Shown: in pieces, positions 1 to 6,180 of the stretch
How positions within the stretch are numbered: the first letter of the stretch is position 1
Layout of the letters: each line of letters starts with the position of its first letter
Source of the DNA: Nitratiruptor sp.
Lineage (GTDB): Bacteria > Campylobacterota > Campylobacteria > Campylobacterales > Nitratiruptoraceae
Reading direction: 5' to 3'
DNA length: 11,253 nucleotides
NCBI GenBank assembly: GCA_015494595.1
Contig: WGAX01000032.1
Coordinates: 1-11,253, forward strand
Translations under genes and position numbers: made by a program
The notes under the pieces: model-generated
What the model saw: the letters and a program-made list of their open reading frames with translations, nothing else
Told to the model about the DNA's origin: nothing
The model's database searches: none

Positions 1-49
1 AAGCGCTACTATAGTAGCAGCAATATTGATAATCTTAACTGCTTCCAAC
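1..49 (-). CDS. Possible 5' end of a gene following lepB (partial)
   Basis: Downstream of lepB on the same strand, the frame shifted by one base is open from a TTG codon at 49 to the window edge, and would encode MEAVKIINIAATIVAL. The start would overlap the lepB stop by about 15 bases, in line with the overlapping style of this locus. The hydrophobic stretch IINIAATIVAL would suit the start of a membrane or secreted protein. I recall that in Helicobacter pylori lepB is followed by a small membrane protein gene and rpiB, so a membrane protein would fit, but only 16 codons are visible. The start codon is a guess and no clear ribosome-binding site precedes it. Confidence 0.35.
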
Positions 50-814
50 CGCTTTTGCCTTTTTCATCTGCTCTTCAATCTGATCTACTGTTTTACCTAC
101 ACGATTCCATCTTGGCACATAGTTTTGATCCCAACTCCAATAGATAAACCACGGTTTTCCAACAATGAGCTTATAGGGCACTGTTCCCCAAAAGCGGCTA
201 TCATTGCTGTGATCTCTATTATCTCCCATCATAAAGTAGTGCCCTTTGGGTACCTCAATGGGAGGAAAATTGAAAATCTCTTGAGGGTATCTTCCATCAT
301 TGATAATTTTTGGATCGTGATGGATGCCCGGATGCTCTTGCATATAGGGGTTTTTTACCCACAAAATCCCCTCTATTTCGATTATAGATTTTTTGGGGTA
401 GTGAGTTTTAATATATTCGTTGCCTTCATGAGGATGAATAAAGAGGTCTTTATTGTGTACAAACAGATAATCTCCACCTACTGCTACGCAGCGTTTGACA
501 TAGTGGATTTTGGGATTGACTGGATAGCGAAAAATCACAATATCGCCTCTTTTTGGCCCCTCTCCTTTAATAAGGTGTCCATCTCCATCCCAATCTGGTA
601 ATACAGGAATTTCAAGCCAAGGAATGTGAGGAGTTGGCACCCCATAGGCAAATTTTTTAACAAAGAGATGATCGCCAATGAGCAGTGTATTTTTCATACT
701 GCCGCTTGGAATTACAAAAGCTTGGGCAATAAAAAAAATAACGAGTAAAACAATGACAACAGTTCCAGTCCATGTATTGGACCAGTGATAAAATTTTAAG
801 AGTCTCTCTTTCAA
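35..814 (-). CDS. lepB: Signal peptidase I
   Basis: Type I signal peptidase, which removes Sec and Tat signal peptides on the outer face of the inner membrane. The 259-residue protein has one N-terminal membrane helix (about residues 17-35), followed directly by the catalytic-serine box IPSGSM with Ser39. The catalytic lysine is Lys107 in YVKRCVAVGGD, and the C-terminal box GDNRDHSNDSRFWG lies at 197-210. Between the lysine box and the last box is a less conserved stretch of about 80 residues, as is common in Gram-negative enzymes. Translation appears to start at a TTG that overlaps the folD stop codon (TTGA), preceded by AAAGGA at a good distance, so it is probably translationally coupled to folD. 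Length and catalytic residues look normal and complete. Confidence 0.95.
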   Translation of the reverse strand: MKERLLKFYHWSNTWTGTVVIVLLVIFFIAQAFVIPSGSMKNTLLIGDHLFVKKFAYGVPTPHIPWLEIPVLPDWDGDGHLIKGEGPKRGDIVIFRYPVNPKIHYVKRCVAVGGDYLFVHNKDLFIHPHEGNEYIKTHYPKKSIIEIEGILWVKNPYMQEHPGIHHDPKIINDGRYPQEIFNFPPIEVPKGHYFMMGDNRDHSNDSRFWGTVPYKLIVGKPWFIYWSWDQNYVPRWNRVGKTVDQIEEQMKKAKAVGSS

Positions 815-1662
815 TCTTGAATCCTTTTTTTAGCGGCTTTGAGTGTATTTTGTAAAAGCATAGCTATTGTCATAGGTCCTACGCCTCCGGGTACTGGGGT
901 GATGTAGGAGGCTTTTTTACTTACATTTTCAAAATCTACATCACCTACCAATCTTCCATCCTCAAGGCGGTTAATACCTATATCTACTACAATAGCTCCA
1001 TCTTTGACCATATCAGCGGTGATAAGCTTTGGCTTACCAACCCCAACTACCAAAAGATCGGCTCTTTTGGTGTGAGATTGTAGATCTTTTGTGTAAATAT
1101 GGCAAATATCTACTGTGGCAAAGGCGTTGAGCAAAAGTGCAGCCATAGGTTTGCCTACAATATTGCTAGCACCTACTACACAAGCATCCAATCCTTTGGG
1201 CTTGATATTGTACTCTTTGAGTAGCTCCATAACGCCCAAAGGAGTGCAAGGGGCAAAGGTATCAAGCCCTTGCATAAGGCGTCCAAAGTTGTAGGGGTGA
1301 AATCCATCCACATCTTTGGCAGGATCTATAAGCTCCAAAATTTTTGTCGTATTGATATGTTTTGGAAGGGGAAGTTGGACTAAAATACCATCAATATTTG
1401 GATTTTGATTCATTAAAATAATGGTCTCTTCAATCTTCTCTTGCGTTATAGATTCTGGCATTTCGTGTACAATGGAGTAAAATCCTACCTCTTTGCAGGC
1501 TTTTGCCTTCATCTTTACATAGGTATGACTAGCTGGATCATCACCTACAAGAATGACGGCGAGACCTGGCGTAATACCATAGTGCTCTTTGAGTTTAATA
1601 TTCTCTAGAGTAATATGCTCTATTATTTTTTGAGAAAGTTTTTTGCCATCAAGTATTTGCAT
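811..1662 (-). CDS. folD: Bifunctional methylenetetrahydrofolate dehydrogenase / methenyltetrahydrofolate cyclohydrolase
   Basis: FolD interconverts 5,10-methylene-THF, 5,10-methenyl-THF and 10-formyl-THF in the cytoplasm, using NADP, and so supplies one-carbon units for purine and formyl-Met synthesis. The chosen start gives 283 residues, the usual family length. Visible signatures are the catalytic region SHTYVKMKAKACKEVG (Tyr48, Lys52), DGILVQLPLP (91-100), the folate-site segment KDVDGFHP, PCTPLG (138-143), the nucleotide-binding GASNIVGKPMA (164-174) and the C-terminal PVPGGVGPMT (256-265). The reading frame stays open upstream to 1821, but that extension would overlap the divergent cytochrome gene and has no similarity to FolD. 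The ATG at 1662 has AGAGG about five bases ahead. It is the first gene of the folD-lepB pair. Confidence 0.96.
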   Translation of the reverse strand: MQILDGKKLSQKIIEHITLENIKLKEHYGITPGLAVILVGDDPASHTYVKMKAKACKEVGFYSIVHEMPESITQEKIEETIILMNQNPNIDGILVQLPLPKHINTTKILELIDPAKDVDGFHPYNFGRLMQGLDTFAPCTPLGVMELLKEYNIKPKGLDACVVGASNIVGKPMAALLLNAFATVDICHIYTKDLQSHTKRADLLVVGVGKPKLITADMVKDGAIVVDIGINRLEDGRLVGDVDFENVSKKASYITPVPGGVGPMTIAMLLQNTLKAAKKRIQD

Positions 1663-1698
1663 AATTGCCTCTTTTAGGGTATTTCTAAAAAATATTTG

Positions 1699-1706
1699 AT
1701 ATGATA
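1699..1706. promoter_or_regulatory. Putative overlapping divergent -10 elements for folD and the cytochrome operon
   Basis: The roughly 80-base gap between folD and the cytochrome gene is very AT-rich. It contains TATGAT on the plus strand (1700-1705) and TATCAT on the minus strand (1706-1701), both close to the TATAAT consensus. Either could serve as a -10 box, giving leaders of about 30-40 bases. Campylobacterota sigma-70 promoters usually lack a recognisable -35, and none is obvious here. The call rests on position and hexamer similarity only. Confidence 0.35.
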
Positions 1707-1741
1707 ACAAAAACATATTTTGATTTGCTTTAAGGCTTAGT

Positions 1742-2077
1742 ATGAGACTGCTACTTTTTTCTTTCTTGCTTGTACAAATTACTTTAACAGATGATTTTAT
1801 TACAAAAGATGAATACGCCAAAATGCTCTATCACAATCCCAGAGGGGTGGGATGTCATAAGTGCCATGGAGAGGATGGAAGAGGGCTAGAGCTTGGTCGA
1901 TATAGAGATGGCAATAGGACAGTCATTTTGAAAGCTCCTAATATTAAAAATCTCTCTTTTGCACGATTTAAGAAAGCTTTGCAATCTTCTCATCATCGAT
2001 TGATGCCTCAATATTTTTTGACAAAAAGGGAGATTACAATGCTCTATTACTATCTTAGAAAGCTTAAAACAGAATGA
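1742..2077 (+). CDS. Small periplasmic c-type cytochrome
   Basis: A 111-residue protein with a short hydrophobic signal peptide (MRLLLFSFLLVQITL) and one haem-binding CxxCH (CHKCH, residues 38-42). MPQYF near the C-terminus (Met88) provides a typical sixth, axial methionine ligand. After the haem motif comes GEDGRG, which resembles the class I cytochrome c pattern. It is expected to be exported, matured in the periplasm and to carry electrons, but its partner cannot be named. The ATG follows AAGG by six bases. Its stop overlaps the next start (ATGA), so it is the first gene of a six-gene run. From memory, Campylobacter jejuni has a small periplasmic protein between folD and hemL, so this gene may belong to the conserved neighbourhood rather than to the accessory operon behind it. 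Confidence 0.85.
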   Translation: MRLLLFSFLLVQITLTDDFITKDEYAKMLYHNPRGVGCHKCHGEDGRGLELGRYRDGNRTVILKAPNIKNLSFARFKKALQSSHHRLMPQYFLTKREITMLYYYLRKLKTE

Positions 2078-2997
2078 TATTTGATAAGAGATTTGTAGCA
2101 AAAATTCAACAAGCAATTGATGAGAGGGATGAGAGCTTTTTTTGGCGCTATTTAAAACCTAAACCTCAAGAGGTACGAAAAGCCTCTTTCACTTCTGCTT
2201 TAATGGTCTCTGCCAACAACGCAAAGCATCTGAATAAACTTGATGAGTTAACCTCTGATGCAGCAGTTATTAATCTAGAAGATGGAGTTGCTTCAGAGTA
2301 TAAAAGAGTAGCCCTTTTGGCAGCAGCCCTCTTTTTGCAGCAAAATAGAGACTCTATGCCCCTTTTGATTGTACGCATTAATCCGTTGGAGCAGGCTAAG
2401 GATGAGATAGAGCTTTTAAATAGATTCTATCCAGATAGTATACGCATTCCCAAAGTAAAGAGCCTAGATGATATACAAATGGCTGTAAAGTTTATATCTG
2501 AGCCAATAGGTGTAGATTTTTCGGTAGAGACAAAAGAGGCGTTGCAAAATTTTTATAAATTTAAGATTAACAAAAGAGTTGGTGCTGCCTTTTTGGGTAT
2601 TTTGGATCTTTTAAGTGATCTAAAAATTGCGCAAAGTACTCTGAAGATAGGTAATCCTACCATAGATTACATTTTGGCAAAGTTTTTAGTAGATGCTAAA
2701 AGTGCAGATATTTTACCCGTCTCTTTTGTCTATCAAGATTTTAAAAATCAAGAGGAGTTTGAGGAGTGGTGCAGATATGAAAAGGGGATGGGGTTTGAGG
2801 CAAAAGCCTGTATATCTCCTGGACAGGTGACAATTGTTAATAGAATTTTTAAAAGCTTTGATAAACAGAAGGCTCTATATATCAAGAAGCGCTTTGAAGA
2901 GATGGCAAAGCAAGGAATTACAGGTTTTGTAGATGAGCAGTATGGCTTTATAGATGAGCCAATCTATAAGGATGCATTAAACATATTGCAAAAATAG
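2074..2997 (+). CDS. CitE-like HpcH/HpaI aldolase/citrate lyase family protein
   Basis: This 307-residue protein follows the CitE TIM-barrel pattern: NLEDGVA (68-73, for the usual LEDAV), VRINPL with Arg101, RIPKVKS (124-130), VETKEAL with Glu152, LGILDLL with Asp178, and AxxSPGQVTIVNRIF (245-259, for the usual AIHPxQ). The arginine plus Glu/Asp pair correspond to the residues that bind the carboxylate substrate and magnesium in CitE proteins, so it could be a working C-C lyase or thioesterase acting on a CoA ester such as citramalyl-, malyl- or citryl-CoA. The substrate cannot be told. No citrate-lyase alpha (CitF) or acyl-carrier (CitD) subunit is nearby, so it is unlikely to be part of citrate lyase. 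An N-terminal extension of about 35 residues precedes the barrel. The start overlaps the cytochrome stop and the next gene begins nine bases downstream. Confidence 0.8.
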   Translation: MIFDKRFVAKIQQAIDERDESFFWRYLKPKPQEVRKASFTSALMVSANNAKHLNKLDELTSDAAVINLEDGVASEYKRVALLAAALFLQQNRDSMPLLIVRINPLEQAKDEIELLNRFYPDSIRIPKVKSLDDIQMAVKFISEPIGVDFSVETKEALQNFYKFKINKRVGAAFLGILDLLSDLKIAQSTLKIGNPTIDYILAKFLVDAKSADILPVSFVYQDFKNQEEFEEWCRYEKGMGFEAKACISPGQVTIVNRIFKSFDKQKALYIKKRFEEMAKQGITGFVDEQYGFIDEPIYKDALNILQK

Positions 2998-3003
2998 AGG
3001 AGG
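2998..3003 (+). promoter_or_regulatory. Consensus Shine-Dalgarno ahead of the LuxI/FeeM-like gene
   Basis: AGGAGG sits directly after the stop codon of the CitE-like gene and just ahead of the ATG at 3007. It is the most perfect ribosome-binding site in the window, whereas most neighbouring genes rely on stop-start overlap with weak sites. It fixes the start of the acyltransferase and suggests independent, fairly strong initiation inside the operon. Confidence 0.7.
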
Positions 3004-3006
3004 GAG

Positions 3007-3609
3007 ATGTTCTATTTTTTTGAGGTGATAGATGAAAATATGTTGGATAGAATATATAGATTTAGGTATGAGATAGTATGTGAAGAGCTAGGTTTTTTTG
3101 ATAAATCTCTTTATAAAGACAAGAGAGAGCGGGATAAGTATGATGATTACTCCACACATTTTGTAGCGCTAGATGATCGGTGCAATATTGTCGCTACCAC
3201 GAGATTGATTCACCACTCTCCCATTGGATACCCCACAACAGAGCATCTTCAAATCAATAAAGATGTAGAAGCTTTGCTCACATTGTATAAGCACTCTTTG
3301 GGAGAGGTTTCTAGAGTGTTTATTGCTAAAAAATATCGCAATATGCACGATACTAAATATATTATGACACGATTTATTAAAGAGAAAGTCTATTTTAAGA
3401 TGAAAGATGTGGGGGTGGAGTATGCTTACAGTGCTATGGAGAAGAGATTGGTAAGACTCTTGCGTATGTTTAAAATAGATTTTGCAATTATTGGAGCTTT
3501 GCAAGAAGGGTATGGCTCGCCTCGTTATCCTTGCCTTTTAGATGTTAAGAAGCTCGAAAGAGATAATCCAGTACTTTTACAACGTTATGAAGAGAGGGGG
3601 ATATGGTAA
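3007..3609 (+). CDS. LuxI/FeeM-type (autoinducer-synthase-like) N-acyltransferase
   Basis: A 200-residue GNAT-fold protein whose conserved positions match those of LuxI-family acyl-homoserine-lactone synthases. FRYEIVCEELGFF (19-31) carries the N-terminal arginine and the aromatic position. DKYDDYSTHFVA (43-54) provides the acidic D-x-x-D pair. ATTRLI has Arg66, and GEVSRVFI (99-106) is the E-x-S-R motif. The same layout occurs in FeeM N-acyl amino acid synthases and in the exosortase-associated acyltransferase family (TIGR03694). From family knowledge such enzymes move a fatty acyl group from acyl-ACP to an amino acid or S-adenosylmethionine. I cannot tell a true AHL synthase from an N-acyl amino acid synthase. 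No luxR-type gene, exosortase or PEP-CTERM protein is in the window. It overlaps the start of the TonB receptor gene, indicating co-expression. Family call is fairly firm; product chemistry is open. Confidence 0.72.
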   Translation: MFYFFEVIDENMLDRIYRFRYEIVCEELGFFDKSLYKDKRERDKYDDYSTHFVALDDRCNIVATTRLIHHSPIGYPTTEHLQINKDVEALLTLYKHSLGEVSRVFIAKKYRNMHDTKYIMTRFIKEKVYFKMKDVGVEYAYSAMEKRLVRLLRMFKIDFAIIGALQEGYGSPRYPCLLDVKKLERDNPVLLQRYEERGIW

Positions 3610-5635
3610 AAAAAAATTAACTCTTTTAGTATGTTTGTCTATAGGATTGGTAGCTAACGAATCAAATCTTTTTGAAGAAATCAAACACTACTCCTATATT
3701 GCTACTGTTAGTAAAGAGAATGCACTTTTTCAGCCTTTCATTGAGTCTGTCTATAAAGGGAAAGAGTTAGAAAAACTTGGTGTAAGTAATCTCCAAGAGG
3801 CTTTAGCTTTTGTTCCGGGTGTAGATATTTATAGTGATAATCTCGATATGCAAACAGCTATTTTTAGAGGATCGAATCCTTTAGCATATGGACAGAGCAA
3901 ACTCTTTATTGATGGTATTTTAGTTAATGATGTGATGGTGGATCAATATAGCCACTATCTTGCTATGCCAATTGAGCTTATTAAGCGAATTGAAGTGGTA
4001 CGAGGACCTGGTAGCAAGATTGAGGGGATGAACTCCTATGTAGGCTCTATTTATGTAACTACCTATCACGAAAATTTTGGTGAAGAGGAGTGTGCAAAGG
4101 CTTTTGTAAAGTATGGCTCTTACCGTTATAGTGGAATTGGAATGTATAAAAATATCCTTTTAGGTCCTTGGAAATTTTATACAGAGCTCTATCTCCAAAA
4201 AGATGATAAGGCTATTTTTGCGGGTCCTGATATATTAGCTACAGGGGTATATGGCCAAAAGAATATGCAACTGGCAAAAAGTGGTGATATACCTCTTTGG
4301 ATTAAAAACTACTCTTTTGCACTCTATGGCTCTTGGAAAGATCTAAAACTGCGATTGAGGCACAACTATTTTAAGCGGGGACATGCCTTTGGTCTTAGCT
4401 ATATTTTACCTCACAAAGAGGATTATATTCGTTTACCCAGTACTCTTTTGGAGCTGCGTTATAAAAAATCTCTGCATACCTCTTTGCAGCTTTATGTAAA
4501 AAGCGGTATGAAAAGAGACTCTTTTACAAGTCTTTCTCATGTTGCACCTTCAGGTTTTATCTATCCCAATCCTTTTAATCCCAAAGATTTTATTACTTTT
4601 TCTCATGGAATTTTTGGTTTTTATCAAGCCAAACAGCAGACATTATATGCAAATGTAGGTGCTGCATATACTTTAGCAAAACATAGGATTGATATAGGAG
4701 TCTATAAATATCGAGAAAAGACCTATACTCTTAAAACGGTGACAACAGATAGAAGTGGAAGAAGTAAGGAAATTATTGACTATTCTGCTACGTACCCTTT
4801 TATTAAACCTGATGCGAGTAGAAGAGCAACTATTGTCTATGCGAGCGATACTTATAGTGTCAATGATGATATGAGTATCTATTATGGCATCAATTATGAG
4901 ACTTTTTCCAAGTATGACTGTTTTAATCCAAGAGTAAGCGCAGTCTATAGAGTCAATGATAAGAATGTCATAAAGTTGATGTATAGTAGATCCCATCGCA
5001 ATCCATCGTGGCAGGAGCTTTTTACTATTAACAATACAACGCGCGTGGGCAATCCTAACTTAAAACCAGAAAGGGTTAGTGCTTATGAATTGAGCTACAC
5101 CAATAAATTTATGTTTGATCAATTCTTTCAAATATCCCTTTTTTATCTAAAAAATCGTAATATTATTAATAATATTAATAGCAAGCACATATTTCTTAAT
5201 CACTCAAAAAATTCTCTGTATGGTTTAGAGTTTGAGTGGAAAAAGATGCTCTCTAATACATTAGAGTTTTATGGAAGTTACTCTTATGTGTATGGTAAAT
5301 GGAGTTGTGGAAGAGCTATGCCAAATATAGCCAATAATCTTTTAAAACTCTATTTTGTAAAACAGTGGAGTTATGATCTCTCCTCCTCTGTGAGTTACCG
5401 CTATATTGGGGCAAAAAGACGATTTTTTTTTGATAGAAGAGAGAAGCTTAAACCTTTTCATATTATGAATGTGGCTTTTTCTTATAAACCGAAAAAAGAT
5501 ATTGAGTTTATGATAGCTTTCAAAAATATTACGGGCTCTTTGGCTAAATATCCAGCTCCTCCTCTTACCTATAGGAATGATTACCCTTATACAAAGGGAA
5601 GGGAGATTCTTTTAAGTATTAAAAAAGGATTTTAA
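3587..5635 (+). CDS. TonB-dependent outer-membrane receptor
   Basis: A 682-residue outer-membrane receptor that should import or sense a ligand using TonB energy. From the ATG at 3587 it has a basic N-region and a hydrophobic signal core (LTLLVCLSIGLVA), then a likely Ton box near HYSYIATVSK. The plug domain (about 48-160) contains LQEALAFVPGVDIY, FRGSNP, LFIDGILVND and IEVVRGPGS. The rest is a 22-strand-type barrel with the hallmark RNPSWQELF (471-479) and NPNLKPERVSAYELSY (from 489), ending in REILLSIKKGF with the C-terminal Phe needed for Bam assembly. The ligand is unknown. The start is uncertain: 3587 has no ribosome-binding site, while a well-served ATG at 3603 is one base out of frame because of an A9 tract. 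The frame also extends upstream to 3542, deeper into the previous gene. It ends in TAATG shared with the next gene. Confidence 0.93.
   Translation: MKRGGYGKKKLTLLVCLSIGLVANESNLFEEIKHYSYIATVSKENALFQPFIESVYKGKELEKLGVSNLQEALAFVPGVDIYSDNLDMQTAIFRGSNPLAYGQSKLFIDGILVNDVMVDQYSHYLAMPIELIKRIEVVRGPGSKIEGMNSYVGSIYVTTYHENFGEEECAKAFVKYGSYRYSGIGMYKNILLGPWKFYTELYLQKDDKAIFAGPDILATGVYGQKNMQLAKSGDIPLWIKNYSFALYGSWKDLKLRLRHNYFKRGHAFGLSYILPHKEDYIRLPSTLLELRYKKSLHTSLQLYVKSGMKRDSFTSLSHVAPSGFIYPNPFNPKDFITFSHGIFGFYQAKQQTLYANVGAAYTLAKHRIDIGVYKYREKTYTLKTVTTDRSGRSKEIIDYSATYPFIKPDASRRATIVYASDTYSVNDDMSIYYGINYETFSKYDCFNPRVSAVYRVNDKNVIKLMYSRSHRNPSWQELFTINNTTRVGNPNLKPERVSAYELSYTNKFMFDQFFQISLFYLKNRNIINNINSKHIFLNHSKNSLYGLEFEWKKMLSNTLEFYGSYSYVYGKWSCGRAMPNIANNLLKLYFVKQWSYDLSSSVSYRYIGAKRRFFFDRREKLKPFHIMNVAFSYKPKKDIEFMIAFKNITGSLAKYPAPPLTYRNDYPYTKGREILLSIKKGF
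3608..3616 (+). repeat. A9 homopolymer at the start of the TonB receptor
   Basis: Nine adenines follow ATGGT. The ATG at 3603 is preceded by a purine-rich GAGAGGGGG, but reading from it gives ATG GTA AAA AAA AAT TAA, a five-codon dead end. One extra A would yield MVKKKLTLLVCLSIG, an ideal signal-peptide start in frame with the receptor. The tract is thus positioned to switch or tune receptor translation if its length varies. Whether it varies cannot be seen from one sequence. Confidence 0.6.
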
Positions 5636-6180
5636 TGCGAGCTTTTATCGTGCTAGCTCTTTGGCATCTTTTACTTGTTGCTTATGAGTATAACAATATG
5701 CTTTTGAAATTTCAAGCATCTATCTATCCTAAACTTATTCTTTTTGATAAGAATGTTGCTAAAAATATTCCAGATAAAAGGGTAGATTTTTGTATTGTGT
5801 GTGAGAGGGTAGATCTTTTTAGCGCAGAGTTTATGCAAGAGAAAATTTATAAAAATTATCCCTTTGGCTTACATGGTTTTAAATTTATAGTAGAAATTCT
5901 AAATATAAACCAATTTTTATCCGATAAAAGTGTTGTAAAAAATATAGATGCACTCTATGTAATGAAATTAAAAGAGGGAGATATAAAAAAAGTGGCAACA
6001 TTGATAAAAAGAAAAAACATTTACTCTTTTACATATGCAAAAGAGGATCTCTTTTATGGCTTTTTGTTTAATGTAGCGCTTGAAAAAGATGTAGAGATAT
6101 TTCTTAATAAAAAGGTTTTATTGCAAAATAGATTTGAGTTTATAGATACACTCTATAGGATAGTAAAGATTGTAGAATGA
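5635..6180 (+). CDS. Putative periplasmic YfiR-like (DUF4154) protein
   Basis: A 181-residue protein with a short signal peptide (MRAFIVLALWHLLLVA). The rest fits the general YfiR/DUF4154 pattern: an early strand with a cysteine (DFCIVC, Cys53 and Cys56), a central IDALYVMKL strand (104-112, in place of the usual 'cD.lyl'), then SFTYAKEDLFYGFLFNV (131-147), and a final IFLNKKVLLQNRFEF followed by an amphipathic helix LYRIVKIV, which parallels the LN-x-x-A...L-x-x-A ending of YfiR. In Pseudomonas, YfiR is a periplasmic repressor of the diguanylate cyclase YfiN. Here the gene directly precedes a membrane GGDEF-EAL gene (ATGA overlap), which supports a similar regulatory role. AAGGA lies five bases before the ATG. 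Similarity is weak and judged by eye. Base composition is very AT-rich (17 of 60 bases G+C at 5941-6000). Confidence 0.55.
   Translation: MRAFIVLALWHLLLVAYEYNNMLLKFQASIYPKLILFDKNVAKNIPDKRVDFCIVCERVDLFSAEFMQEKIYKNYPFGLHGFKFIVEILNINQFLSDKSVVKNIDALYVMKLKEGDIKKVATLIKRKNIYSFTYAKEDLFYGFLFNVALEKDVEIFLNKKVLLQNRFEFIDTLYRIVKIVE

Noticed and set aside
26..601. 191-codon plus-strand open frame antisense to lepB
   Set aside because: lepB on the other strand is unmistakable, and this frame shows no recognisable domain; it is a shadow.
1663..1821. N-terminal extension of folD by 53 codons
   Set aside because: The extension overlaps the divergent cytochrome gene, lacks FolD similarity, and the internal ATG at 1662 has a ribosome-binding site and gives the normal family length.
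3542..3586. Receptor start at the more upstream ATG (3542)
   Set aside because: The added residues (MLRSSKEIIQYFYNV) would place a non-signal segment before the signal peptide and deepen the overlap with the acyltransferase gene.
3007..3609. PEP-CTERM/exosortase-associated acyltransferase as a definite name
   Set aside because: The superfamily fits, but no exosortase or PEP-CTERM protein is in the window, so the specific name would be over-reach.
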